A stretch of 64,000 nt of DNA from Providencia rettgeri (GCF_013702265.1 NZ_CP059348.1:1860001-1924000); one strand, 5' to 3'; positions 17,774 to 25,888 are shown, numbered from the stretch's first letter. The notes: generated by a model from the letters alone, not told the origin. A program made the numbers and translations.

Positions 17774-17965
17774 TTAATACCAATCAGTGAACGCTCTTGC
17801 GAAAAAAATTAAATTTATGAAAGCCAGAGTGCTTAACAAGTAGATAGAGAACTTTAAAAAGAGTGTCACTGTATCTGGTTGTTTTTTATCTTGAGCAATA
17901 ATGAATAGGATGCAGGCAAGGGCAGGGATAAATATGAGTAAGAGAGTAATGGGGTTAGTATACAT
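17774..17965 (-). CDS. 63-aa two-helix membrane protein, hypothetical
   Basis: MYTNPITLLLIFIPALACILFIIAQ and LFLKFSIYLLSTLAFINLIFFA look like two membrane helices joined by a short polar loop (DKKQPDTV). No good ribosome site was found before the ATG, and the family was not recognised. It could be a chance AT-rich frame, but the clean two-helix pattern favours a gene. Confidence 0.45.
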   Translation of the reverse strand: MYTNPITLLLIFIPALACILFIIAQDKKQPDTVTLFLKFSIYLLSTLAFINLIFFARAFTDWY

Positions 17966-18316
17966 ATATATTTATTAATACAGCTCTCTTATGTAATGAA
18001 AATTTTATCTTATAGTAAAGTATATTTTTAACAGGAAAGCAATATGGGAAACTGAGCAACAACGATTTGACAATAAAGTGGTCAACAAATCCAACTAGTT
18101 AAGCTATTAATATGTTAACGATTAATATAAAAATCTCACCAATGCACAGATATCACCCCATAGCGGGTTGGATAATTTAACTTAAATTGGATAACCATGA
18201 CTACAATCACAATAGTGGTAGCGAACTTTACAAATGCCATTAACACAAATCAATTTGTGGTTGGTGAGCATTTGCTGGAAGATGATTGCGTCTTATTGCG
18301 TTGGCAATGAGAAATG
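17966..18316. other. 351-bp region without a supported gene
   Basis: AT-rich DNA with many stops in all frames. Nothing beyond the terminator that follows at 18317 was recognised. Confidence 0.4.
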
Positions 18317-18342
18317 AAAGGGCTTTGAAACAAGCCCTTTTT
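18317..18342. terminator. terminator hairpin
   Basis: AAAGGGCTT (18317-18325) and AAGCCCTTT (18332-18340) form a perfect stem just past the stop of the minus-strand DUF1161 gene. Confidence 0.65.
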
Positions 18343-18349
18343 GGGGGAA

Positions 18350-18583
18350 TTATTTTTTTGTATAAATAATTTTTTGTGTTTCATTAGAACAGTTACCTAC
18401 AACAGTACCTTGTTGTGAGGCTGCTTCTTCATTTGAAACGACGGTAATGGTAAAGCTCTCTTCAGGCACGCCATTGTTAATAATTTTTTGCATAATTTCT
18501 TCAACAACGCTTTCACATGACGCACTCGCAATGGTTGGAATAAATAATGTTATTAATGTAGCAATAATTATTCTTCTTTTCAT
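18350..18583 (-). CDS. DUF1161-family periplasmic protein
   Basis: 77 residues with a Sec signal peptide (MKRRIIIATLITLFIPTIASA) and a short mature domain beginning SCESVVEEIMQKIINNGVPEESF and ending VVGNCSNETQKIIY, the pattern of DUF1161 proteins such as E. coli YnfD. Two Cys (SCES, GNCS) could form a disulphide. AAGGAATAT precedes the ATG. Function unknown. Confidence 0.82.
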   Translation of the reverse strand: MKRRIIIATLITLFIPTIASASCESVVEEIMQKIINNGVPEESFTITVVSNEEAASQQGTVVGNCSNETQKIIYTKK

Positions 18584-18687
18584 ATGTAATATTCCTTATA
18601 AGCTGGAGTCAGTTAATAGAAATTCTTTTAAAAAAGCTTAATAAGTATACTTAAATGAAATATTTAAAGCTATCCATTGATAGTCGT

Positions 18688-18730
18688 AAAACACTAGAAG
18701 ATATCTTTATCTCTAACCCGCTAGTGTTTT
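18688..18730. terminator. stem-loop, probable terminator
   Basis: AAAACACTAG (18688-18697) and CTAGTGTTTT (18721-18730) are perfect inverted copies. On the minus strand this lies 23 bases after the entericidin stop. T-rich flanks make it plausible in either direction. Confidence 0.5.
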
Positions 18731-18753
18731 ATTAATCTGTTAAATGTAGGCTT

Positions 18754-18885
18754 TTACTGGGCTACTCTCTGTATTGCCTTACCTCCAGCCTCTATGTCTT
18801 CGCCAACACCTTTAGTGGTATTACAGGCAGTTAATGTGAAAACAACAGCTAATGAGCAAATGAGGAAACTGATTTTTTTCAACAT
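18754..18885 (-). CDS. Entericidin A/B family lipoprotein
   Basis: A 43-residue gene. MLKKISFLICSLAVVFTLTAC ends in a lipobox (LTAC), and the mature part NTTKGVGEDIEAGGKAIQ matches the entericidin signature (NTTRGVGEDI.GGNAI). In E. coli, EcnA and EcnB are small cell-envelope lipoproteins proposed as an antidote/toxin pair. Only one is seen here. AAGGAAG lies before the ATG. EcnB-like rather than EcnA-like on the GGKAIQ end. Confidence 0.85.
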   Translation of the reverse strand: MLKKISFLICSLAVVFTLTACNTTKGVGEDIEAGGKAIQRVAQ

Positions 18886-19128
18886 ATTTTCTTCCTTTTA
18901 GGTGTGAAGTTATAAGTTACAAAAGATCATTTTTAATTATAGCAGAACAACTTGATTGATATTTTCATTTGAATAGAGCTGTAATATTAGCTTCTATCAT
19001 TGATGTTGAATCATAAGGTCAGTGATATCTGACAAATGAAAATGAGTTGCTATATTTTTAGTATTAATACTTTAAGTGTTAACACTTATTTCGCTATCAA
19101 TCAATATTAGCAATGAAGGGTACATTCT

Positions 19129-19335
19129 ATGATATTAGAAGAGATATTTATCCGTATGCTTAATGTTTCTCAATGCTTATTAATCGGTCTTCTTTTAATA
19201 TTATCATCCATCACTTTACCACTCTGGTTGGGGTTTTCTGTGAAAGGAAGAGATAGTGGATATCAGATGAAGAGTGAAATGATGTCACTAGCATACACGA
19301 CAAATTTTGATGAATTGCCAGTGGCGAGAGCTTGA
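19129..19335 (+). CDS. 68-aa membrane protein, hypothetical
   Basis: One strong hydrophobic helix at residues 12-37 (VSQCLLIGLLLILSSITLPL...), then a polar tail with several Met and acidic residues. GAAGGG lies nine bases before the ATG. No family was recognised. It lies convergent to the channel-like gene that follows. Confidence 0.45.
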   Translation: MILEEIFIRMLNVSQCLLIGLLLILSSITLPLWLGFSVKGRDSGYQMKSEMMSLAYTTNFDELPVARA

Positions 19336-19380
19336 AAAGATCATGCTTTAGGTCATGGCGTTTAACCAGACGAGGTTTTT

Positions 19381-19725
19381 TTACTCATCATCTAAATGGA
19401 ATTTGTGTAACATTCGATGCGCAATAGGCGCAAATATCAATCCTAGAGTGGTCATAAAAACCAGACTGGTGAATACACCATAAAAAGCGAAAAAAATCTT
19501 TCCTGAAATGTTTTGCGGAACAATGTATGGACCAATTCCATTAGCGATAAAGGCACTGTTGAATGTAGCATCATGCCAACTTATGCTTGAATCAAAAGCT
19601 ATATGCCCGACAATGCCAATGAATAAAGTGGTAACGATAAGTGCAAAAGCGTAGCCAAAATGTAATAGCATTCGTTTTAAAAAAGAGCGGAAAGAAATTA
19701 ATGGCATATTTTTAGATTCAAACAT
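19381..19725 (-). CDS. Small channel-like membrane protein, copy 1
   Basis: 114 residues from the ATG at 19725, chosen because AGGAAAAATT precedes it. Two membrane helices flank a segment that aligns with the pore region of two-helix potassium channels but lacks a TVGYG filter (NGIGP instead). The C-terminus GLIFAPIAHRMLHKFHLDDE closely resembles that of the gene at 25889 (GLIVTPFIHRILHKWHLEED), so the two are paralogues. This short two-helix family is widespread and uncharacterised; ion conduction is inference. Confidence 0.7.
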   Translation of the reverse strand: MFESKNMPLISFRSFLKRMLLHFGYAFALIVTTLFIGIVGHIAFDSSISWHDATFNSAFIANGIGPYIVPQNISGKIFFAFYGVFTSLVFMTTLGLIFAPIAHRMLHKFHLDDE

Positions 19726-19905
19726 AATTTTTCCTAAAAAATAATTTAATGAAGTAATTACATAATAAACTGATGTAAGATTACCTAAAATTTTTATTTT
19801 GACAATAGTGTCATAAGTTAGGCGAAATTCGGGCATTTTTTCGTTTGTTGCAATTTATATTCTCGCCAAGTTAGCAGAATTGAAACTTATTAGTAGGATG
19901 GTGAG

Positions 19906-20265
19906 ATGAAAAAAAATGAACTTATGGAGTATATCCAGAGTAATTATGGTGCAGTTGCTGAGTACCCATGGGCTAAATTTCCTAGTTACATCATTTATAG
20001 GCATAAAAATAACGCAAAGTGGTTTGCTGCCATTCTGACGATTTCATCAAAGAAATTATATGAAAGCGAGCGTGATGAGATGGTAAATATTGTAAACCTC
20101 AAATCTCCTCCTGAATTAGTGGGTTCGTTGAGGTTAAAGGAAGGGGTATATCCAGCATATCATATGAATAAAGAGCACTGGATTACTATAAAGTTGGACA
20201 GTGGATTTCCAGAAGATGAGCTTAAAGCGTTGGTTGATGAGAGTTACAAATTGACTGCAAAGTAA
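19906..20265 (+). CDS. MmcQ/YjbR-family protein
   Basis: 119-residue protein of the MmcQ/YjbR double-wing family. It shows the typical opening (YIQSNYGAVAEYPWAKFPSYIIYRHKNNAKWFAAIL) and the C-terminal GVYPAYHMNKEHWITIKLDSGFPEDELKALVDESY. Members are suspected DNA-binding or regulatory proteins; no function is firmly assigned. Monocistronic. Confidence 0.88.
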   Translation: MKKNELMEYIQSNYGAVAEYPWAKFPSYIIYRHKNNAKWFAAILTISSKKLYESERDEMVNIVNLKSPPELVGSLRLKEGVYPAYHMNKEHWITIKLDSGFPEDELKALVDESYKLTAK

Positions 20266-20353
20266 TTAATCTAGCCCGTCCTTGGGCTTCTACTTTAATG
20301 CCATTCGATTGGCATCGGTGGGCTAATTTTGCAAGTAACCTCTTTAATTTTAA

Positions 20354-20800
20354 TTACTTATAGTTGAAGTCATTAGGGTGATTATCGAGGCTACCCGTAA
20401 GAGCCGCAAATAAAACTGTTTTCCCATCGATTGATAAGTCATCGGTGATATTAAACCAGAGTAAATCCTCAGTATTGTTCTTTTCATCATTTGAAGAGAA
20501 TACACCTGCCATCACATTCTTTTCTTTAGAGTACATAATCGCAATTCGCTCTGCTGGGCAATTGTGAGGTTTGCACGCTGTTGCTACTTGGTATTCATTA
20601 CCGTTTAAAGTCACAGTATTTGATGGGGATTCAGTGCCACCAGTTAAGATCCATGACGGGAGGTCGTTGTTTTTTACAACTTGTTGGAGTGCTGTTTTAG
20701 TATTTGCATCACTAGCTAACTTACTGATAGTTAAATCGTTGCCAGCATGAGCATTGGCTGCGATGAAAAGAGCTGCGATGAGTGTCAATTTTCTAAGCAT
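20354..20800 (-). CDS. ivy: Ivy, periplasmic inhibitor of vertebrate lysozyme
   Basis: 148 residues with signal peptide MLRKLTLIAALFIAANAHA. The inhibitory loop CKPHNC (Cys76-Cys81) corresponds to CKPHDC of E. coli Ivy, whose His enters the lysozyme active site. The C-terminus GKTVLFAALTGSLDNHP is almost identical to E. coli. It protects the cell wall from C-type lysozyme and may restrain endogenous lytic enzymes. Asn replaces Asp in the loop. Confidence 0.95.
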   Translation of the reverse strand: MLRKLTLIAALFIAANAHAGNDLTISKLASDANTKTALQQVVKNNDLPSWILTGGTESPSNTVTLNGNEYQVATACKPHNCPAERIAIMYSKEKNVMAGVFSSNDEKNNTEDLLWFNITDDLSIDGKTVLFAALTGSLDNHPNDFNYK

Positions 20801-20833
20801 GTTAATAATCCTTTGTGTGTTTAAAGGTTATCT

Positions 20834-20878
20834 GGTTAGTGAAAAAGGTTCTATCTCGTGTTCTTATCGGTTTGAAGG
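20834..20878 (+). repeat. dispersed repeat, copy 2
   Basis: Matches 13260-13310 over an exact 21-base block and a downstream TTTGAAGG block; the spacer between blocks is about six bases shorter. It lies just upstream of ivy, in the opposite orientation to that gene. Confidence 0.6.
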
Positions 20879-20978
20879 GAGGTGTAGCTTCACCGGCGAT
20901 TGTGCAACACTAAATCGATAGATGAGTTTTATTGAAGCTGGTTATATATATTTCATTTCAATGTAACTTGGAGTGTAT

Positions 20979-21428
20979 ATGAACAGAGCATCATTATCTA
21001 AAAGTTCTCCTGATGCGTATAACAAGCTGATTGAGATTAGCAATCATATTGATCAGCAAGCAGTATCATTAGGAATGGAAAAAGGGTTTATTCATCTACT
21101 TAAATTGAGAATATCTCAGATTAATGGGTGTGCTTTTTGTGTGAGGCTTCATACGCAAGATGCTCAAAAATGCCATGTTAATATTGATAAAATCGCATTG
21201 GTCGCAGTATGGGAAGAGGCGGATTATTTTTCTGAAAAAGAAAAGGCCGCATTCTTATTGGCTGAATCAGTCAATATGGTTCATTCCGGTCATATTCCTA
21301 GTGATATTTATAAAAAAGCTGCGGAATACTGGAACGATGAACAACTAGCATTAATTGAATGGATATCTATCATCATTGGTTCTTTTAATCGCATCGCTAT
21401 CGCGAGCCGCTATAAAGTGAAGCCGTAA
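20979..21428 (+). CDS. AhpD-like carboxymuconolactone decarboxylase family protein
   Basis: 149 residues. The family core includes GCAFCVRLHTQDA: a CxxC (Cys51, Cys54) followed by His58, the redox centre of AhpD-type alkylhydroperoxidases. It opens with SSPDAYNKLIEISNHIDQQA, typical of this group. The ATG at 20979 follows GGAG by five bases; an earlier GTG is less likely. A peroxidase or disulphide-exchange role is inferred from the motif; the substrate is unknown. Confidence 0.88.
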   Translation: MNRASLSKSSPDAYNKLIEISNHIDQQAVSLGMEKGFIHLLKLRISQINGCAFCVRLHTQDAQKCHVNIDKIALVAVWEEADYFSEKEKAAFLLAESVNMVHSGHIPSDIYKKAAEYWNDEQLALIEWISIIIGSFNRIAIASRYKVKP

Positions 21429-21556
21429 GTCTCTAGTCGAATCACAGGTTAATATTAGTGATACTTGTCCTATATTTACAATAAGTAAAGTGACTTCATT
21501 TTCAATCTACGTGACACTGGATCGTGCGTATTAATCAGCTAATGGAGTAATGACTT

Positions 21557-21779
21557 ATGTTCCCAGAGTATCGTGATTTAATCTCGCAGCTTCGTCAGTC
21601 AGATCCGGATTTTAGAGCCTTATTTAATCGGCATAATCAACTCGATCATGAAATAGCCAGACTGGAGCATCCAGACAGAAGTGGGTATGGCACTGATGTT
21701 ATAGAGTTAAAAAAAAGAAAAACTGCGCCTTAAAGAAGAGATTCATCAAATATTGAAAAACCCACCAGAACTAAGCTAA
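21557..21779 (+). pseudogene. YdcH/DUF465 protein, frameshifted in a run of eight A
   Basis: MFPEYRDLISQLRQSDPDF...LFNRHNQLDHEIARLE matches E. coli YdcH. The frame then reads ELKKRKTAP and stops, whereas the next frame continues with the expected KEKLRLKEEIHQILKNPPELS to a stop at 21777. The switch is at eight A (21709-21716); seven would restore the 74-residue protein. Either a real +1 mutation, a homopolymer sequencing error, or slippage. GGAG precedes the ATG. Confidence 0.85.
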
Positions 21780-21802
21780 CTCGATAGATTACTACAATTC
21801 AT

Positions 21803-21830
21803 AGCCTCGCCAAGTGTGGGGCTTTTTATT
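21803..21830 (+). terminator. Rho-independent terminator after ydcH
   Basis: AGCCTC pairs with GGGGCT (one mismatch) across CAAGTG-containing loop, followed by T5. Confidence 0.65.
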
Positions 21831-21912
21831 GATTTTATTGGAAGCAATTTGCACTTAATCCTATAGGCGAAACTACCTAGCTAAGATAGTGTGTCTAAAA
21901 AGGAGAATAAAC

Positions 21913-22056
21913 ATGCCTGCATTTAACCCAGTAGAAATGATCGCTGAAGCGATGTTAAACACAATTAGTATGATTGCAACACCTGTGGAATACCTACTTT
22001 ATAGTGGAAAAATAGCGGAAATATTTATGATGAGTGTATTTTATATTCAACACTAA
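21913..22056 (+). CDS. 47-aa hypothetical small protein
   Basis: The ATG at 21913 has an excellent ribosome site (AAGGAGAATAAAC). The 47-residue product MPAFNPVEMIAEAMLNTISM... is amphipathic to hydrophobic, with seven Met, and may be membrane-associated at residues 15-45. No family was recognised. Support is the ribosome site and the position between two terminated genes. Confidence 0.55.
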   Translation: MPAFNPVEMIAEAMLNTISMIATPVEYLLYSGKIAEIFMMSVFYIQH

Positions 22057-22133
22057 GAAGTAAATTCATCAAAAAACGATACTTAGCATAAAGTGAAAGC
22101 TAGGAGCTTTATGCTAAGAGGATGACATAAATA

Positions 22134-22370
22134 TTATTGTTCTGGTTTTAAATAAGCGTCGAGCAGTATTCGAAGCTCAACATCTAATACTGAGCTCAGT
22201 GCAATAAGATGCCCAACATATATCGAGGAGGAACCATCTTCATATCGGGAATATGCGCGCTCTGAAACTGAAATGGCTTCAGCTATCTCGGTGACCGTTA
22301 TTTGACGAGCGAGACGCTGTTCTTTGATGAATTGTCCTAAAGAGAGGTTGTTAAGTTTTCTTTCGTTCAT
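22134..22370 (-). CDS. XRE-family helix-turn-helix regulator
   Basis: 78 residues from MNERKLNNLSLGQF. One HTH_3 domain covers about residues 9-65, with the recognition region ITVTEIAEAISVSERAYSRYEDG. The ATG at 22370 is chosen over an upstream TTG because AGGG lies eight bases before it. There is no effector domain. The target is unknown; a palindrome just upstream (22458-22482) may be its operator. Confidence 0.85.
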   Translation of the reverse strand: MNERKLNNLSLGQFIKEQRLARQITVTEIAEAISVSERAYSRYEDGSSSIYVGHLIALSSVLDVELRILLDAYLKPEQ

Positions 22371-22457
22371 CGGTACAGCCCTAAAATTAGTGGTGGACAA
22401 TAAATAACATAGATATGTTAAACGTTAATAGGGAAGTATCTGTATTTTGGTAATGAT

Positions 22458-22482
22458 AGGATAATTTTATGATAATTATCCT
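22458..22482. promoter_or_regulatory. palindrome upstream of the XRE gene
   Basis: AGGATAAT (22458-22465) and ATTATCCT (22475-22482) are perfect inverted copies, and GATAATTATC at 22471-22480 is itself palindromic. Candidate operator for the XRE regulator, or a terminator of the racemase gene. Confidence 0.35.
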
Positions 22483-22501
22483 AATGTATGGAAACTCACT
22501 A

Positions 22502-23200
22502 TTACTGGTTTTTTAGTGCGTATTTAACCGCACTCTGCGCATGAATTGCTGTGGTATCAAAAACGGGAACGGAAGTATCATCGTCATTTACCAGCAACGT
22601 GATTTCAGTACATCCAAGAATAATACCTTCAGCGCCTTGTTCAACGAGTGATTTCATGATGCGTCGATACTCGGTTCGTGAAGTCTCAGAGATAACCCCT
22701 AAACACAACTCATTATAGATAATATCGTGAACGATTTTTCTGTCTGCCTCATTTGGTGTGACCACCCTTAAGTTAAATTTATCAATCAGACGATCTTTAT
22801 AAAAAGCTTGCTCCATGGTAAATGCAGTACCTAACAACCCAATAGTTGTAATGCCTGATTGTATTATTTGTTCACCTGTTGTATCTGCAATGTGAAGGAG
22901 AGGAAGGTTGGATTTTTCTTCGATTTGTGGGGCGACTTTGTGCATGGTATTTGTACACAAAACCAAAAAATCAGCGCCGGCCGCTTGTAATCTCATTCCT
23001 GCTTTTGCTAAATGGTCGGCAGCAAGATCCCATTGACCGTGAGATTGAAAATATTCAACTTCAGCAAAATCAACGCTGTATAAAACAATCTTAGCGGAAT
23101 GTAACCCTCCAAGTTTCTGCTTAATACCTTCATTTATTTGCTGATAATAGAGTTGGGTTGATTCCCAGCTCATTCCCCCGATAAGTCCAATCGTCTTCAT
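22502..23200 (-). CDS. Aspartate/glutamate racemase-family protein
   Basis: 232 residues of the cofactor-independent Asp/Glu/hydantoin racemase superfamily. The two catalytic Cys are in LVLCTNTMH (Cys82) and ILGCTEI (Cys197). The start MKTIGLIGGMSWEST is characteristic of the YgeA/RacD group, broad amino-acid racemases. The ATG at 23200 follows GAGG; upstream in-frame ATGs would add an unrelated tail. The preferred substrate cannot be told from sequence. Confidence 0.92.
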   Translation of the reverse strand: MKTIGLIGGMSWESTQLYYQQINEGIKQKLGGLHSAKIVLYSVDFAEVEYFQSHGQWDLAADHLAKAGMRLQAAGADFLVLCTNTMHKVAPQIEEKSNLPLLHIADTTGEQIIQSGITTIGLLGTAFTMEQAFYKDRLIDKFNLRVVTPNEADRKIVHDIIYNELCLGVISETSRTEYRRIMKSLVEQGAEGIILGCTEITLLVNDDDTSVPVFDTTAIHAQSAVKYALKNQ

Positions 23201-23594
23201 TGATAAGTACCTCATATGTGTTGTTTTCTTACTATACTGAGCGTATTTATGGGGAGTCAATCCGGTAATATCAGTTTTTATCGATAATATAAATAAAGCC
23301 GAGATTATTTTTAACTGATATCTATCTTATCAGTTTTAATATTGGAATTATCTTTCTGTAATTAATCACATATTAGAGATTTATTTTATTATTACTCTTC
23401 GAGAAATTGATTAGTAACGCCATGAGACTGTTCAGTAAATCTTCATTAAATAATATTTTATTGCTGCTATACTACTAAAGTTACTTATTTTATTTTTTAG
23501 ATAATGCGGGAATAAAATAAACCTAGTGACCTACACTGACTATTTTTTTGATGTTCAGTTTATGAATTTAAATTTTTTAGTTAAGGAGTTTATG
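23201..23594. other. 394-bp AT-rich intergenic region
   Basis: Contains divergent promoter DNA for the racemase and the 71-aa gene. Several poly-T/poly-A tracts, no supported gene. Confidence 0.4.
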
Positions 23595-23810
23595 ATGGTA
23601 AGTAATAACCAAGCTCGTCGCTTATTAGGGATGCCGTTCAAGTTAAGTCGTTCTAAGCGTAATATTCAAGTTTCTGTGATTGCAAAGGAAAATGCTACGG
23701 CTTTACCTGAAGAGCTAAAAGATAAGCCGTTCGTTGCGGTACAGAAAAATAAAGCTACAGAAAAGAAAACCTATCACTCTATCAGCGTATTTTATCCGGA
23801 ATATATCTAA
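23595..23810 (+). CDS. 71-aa basic hypothetical protein
   Basis: MVSNNQARRLLGMPFKLSRSKRNIQVSVIAK... is a small basic soluble protein. AAGGAG lies six bases before the ATG at 23595; the adjacent ATG at 23592 would leave only three. Its N-terminus is Arg/Lys rich and could bind nucleic acid, but no domain was recognised. A terminator follows shortly after the stop. Confidence 0.6.
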   Translation: MVSNNQARRLLGMPFKLSRSKRNIQVSVIAKENATALPEELKDKPFVAVQKNKATEKKTYHSISVFYPEYI

Positions 23811-23832
23811 GTTAATTTCAGGGTAAGATGTG

Positions 23833-23857
23833 ACCCTCTAGATTGGCTAGAGGGTTT
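23833..23857 (+). terminator. Rho-independent terminator
   Basis: CCCTCTAG (23834-23841) pairs with CTAGAGGG (23847-23854), loop ATTGG, followed by TTT. Confidence 0.75.
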
Positions 23858-24077
23858 AAGTAATGCAATAATAAATCCCTTTCATATATCCATATCTTTT
23901 TTTGAATTATCTGATGGTGTTTTAGCATTGGAATGGTTCATGATCATTCAGCGATTTTTTGTGATCGCCACTCAGTTTCTATCTATTAAAGAAAATAAAA
24001 TAGTGTGATAGTCATATTCTCTCGATAAAATCGAGATCGAGGATAATGATAAATACAACTAAAATGGATATGTGTAG

Positions 24078-24857
24078 ATGAAATTATGCCAATGGATGCT
24101 ATTTTTTTGTTTTCTATTTATAAATGGTTGTTCAACACAATTTAAAACTGACGATGAGTCAAATAAGCTGAAATTTAGTATTCAGCATGCAAACACGATC
24201 CCGATTAAGGATTCAGTTGAAACATTGACGGTGGCAGATATGTTGCCTGGAGATATCCTTTTATCTTCAGCTACGGGGATGAACTCGTGGGGGATCCGCT
24301 TATTTAGCGTGAGCGGGGTGAGTCACGCTTCTATTTATTTAGGGTTTGGTCAGGTGGCAGAATCGGTTGGGAGTGGGGTCAGAATTATTCCTCTCGACCA
24401 AGCAATCACAGATTCTAATAATATGGTTGTATTACGGCATAACTTATTGACGTCATTTCATGCAGAAAAACTGCGTGAGTTTTCTACTGCTAATGATGGA
24501 GGCAAATACAACATGAAAGGGATTATCATGATTGCGCCATGGATGCTGACAAAGCGCGTTTGTGAATTACCGCTGATTGGCCAGACTATCCGTAATTTTT
24601 GTCTTAAAACATTAGCTACAGTGCAATTAGGGGATGATATTGAACAAGCCAACGGTTTCTTTTGTTCGCAGTTTGTCCTAGATGCGTATAAATATGCCGG
24701 TGTGCCGCTATTTGAGGGGAACTCATCATGGATTACACCTGCCGATATTTTGCATATGCGTTCAGGGGACGTACCTACCTTTATGCCAACAGAGCGTTTA
24801 ACTTATGTCGGACATTTAAAAAACTGGAGCTTTGGAGGCGCTATCCTCAATAAATGA
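24078..24857 (+). CDS. YaeF-like lipoprotein, permuted papain/NlpC fold
   Basis: 259-residue lipoprotein with lipobox INGC (Cys18). It matches E. coli YaeF of the YaeF/YiiX family: MLPGDILLSSATGMNSWGIRLFS, then VSHASIYLG with the catalytic His (His83), and NGFFCSQFVLDAY with the catalytic Cys (Cys196). The His-before-Cys order marks a circularly permuted papain-like hydrolase. Substrate unknown; cleavage of a lipid or peptide amide in the envelope is the family expectation. Confidence 0.88.
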   Translation: MKLCQWMLFFCFLFINGCSTQFKTDDESNKLKFSIQHANTIPIKDSVETLTVADMLPGDILLSSATGMNSWGIRLFSVSGVSHASIYLGFGQVAESVGSGVRIIPLDQAITDSNNMVVLRHNLLTSFHAEKLREFSTANDGGKYNMKGIIMIAPWMLTKRVCELPLIGQTIRNFCLKTLATVQLGDDIEQANGFFCSQFVLDAYKYAGVPLFEGNSSWITPADILHMRSGDVPTFMPTERLTYVGHLKNWSFGGAILNK

Positions 24858-24905
24858 CGGATATTGCAGGTTAAGTTTTGATGAAATATTGCTAGCCAAT
24901 AAAAT

Positions 24906-25003
24906 AAAAAAAAGGCCAACTCAAATGAGTTGGCCAGCTAAACTGGAAGCAATGTGAGCAATGTCGTTGTGAAAAGACCGAGTAATTTACTCAACTATTC
25001 ACG
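24906..25003 (-). ncRNA. candidate minus-strand small RNA of about 98 nt
   Basis: On the minus strand GGCCAACTC (24927-24935) pairs with GAGTTGGCC (24914-24922) and is followed by eight T (24906-24913). Upstream on the same strand, TTGATT (25033-25038) and TATCTT (25010-25015) are 17 bases apart, predicting a start near 25003. The 5' part can form a GTGAA/TTCAC hairpin. Both neighbours run on the plus strand, so the terminator has no protein-gene owner. It did not match an enterobacterial sRNA I recall. Confidence 0.45.
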
Positions 25004-25343
25004 AGATAAAAGATAACTATTCTCATTTAAGAAATCAACCCCTTTTTTCATATAACTATTAAAATTTTTTATCTCATCGAAAATCCAAAAAGTGCTTAAA
25101 AAACAAATTGATTAATGGTTTTATTGGTTCATTTTGCTACAATCTCATTTAATTCTGGCGAAAAATATTTAGTATTTTTCGCTTTTTCTCCGAGTGCTGA
25201 AGTGAATTTAGATGCTGATAAAGGAATAATGTTGTGAATTTGTAGCCGGAGATCTCATTTATCTTTTGAGATAAGAGACATTTACGTACAGTTGATTATA
25301 ATTTTACTGTTAATGTTTATTCGATAATTTATCAGGAGGGCTT

Positions 25344-25772
25344 ATGTACAAAACGATTTTGGTCCCTATCGATCTCACTGAAGAAGAGTTGACCAGTAAA
25401 GCGGTTCGTCATGCGGTAAATTTAGCGAAACAATCTGGCGCAAAAATTCATCTGATCCACGTATTGCCTATCTCTTCGGCGATTATTAATGCGTATGCGT
25501 TGGGTTATATGGAAATTAAAGACCGAGCGACAGTGAAAGCAGAAGAAGACATGAAAATGTTGATGGATTCGATTGATCTTCCTCATGATGATGTCAGTTA
25601 CACTATCACGTTTGGTTCACCTCGTGATGAAGTGATTAACACCGCAAAGGATATTAATGCTGATATTATTGTGATTGGTTCTCGCCGTCCAAATATTACG
25701 ACCCACTTGTTAGGTTCTACAGCGGCAGGAATTGTTCGCTACGCAGAAACATCCGTACTGGTTGTTCGTTAA
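25344..25772 (+). CDS. uspF: UspF-like universal stress protein, copy 1
   Basis: 142-residue single Usp domain. It starts KTILVPIDLTEEELTSKAV and ends GSRRPNITTHLLGSTAAGIVRYAETSVLVVR, matching the ATP-binding end of UspF ([29 protein letters not shown]). UspF proteins aid fimbriation and stress survival in E. coli; the exact activity is unclear. AGGAGG precedes the ATG. A related copy lies at 26417, with a channel-like gene between. Confidence 0.9.
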   Translation: MYKTILVPIDLTEEELTSKAVRHAVNLAKQSGAKIHLIHVLPISSAIINAYALGYMEIKDRATVKAEEDMKMLMDSIDLPHDDVSYTITFGSPRDEVINTAKDINADIIVIGSRRPNITTHLLGSTAAGIVRYAETSVLVVR

Positions 25773-25784
25773 TTTATTTTTTTT

Positions 25785-25829
25785 AAAACCTATGCAATGA
25801 AGTTTCCATAATGTTGCATAGGTTTTTTT
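25785..25829 (+). terminator. Rho-independent terminator after uspF
   Basis: AAAACCTATGCAA (25785-25797) and TTGCATAGGTTTT pair perfectly and are followed by T. This hairpin shows that an apparent earlier start of the next gene (25811) is wrong. Confidence 0.85.
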
Positions 25830-25888
25830 ATGTCGTTTACAAGATTATTGTTGAATTGGCATATCGGTATGGATTGAGTAGGATTTTT

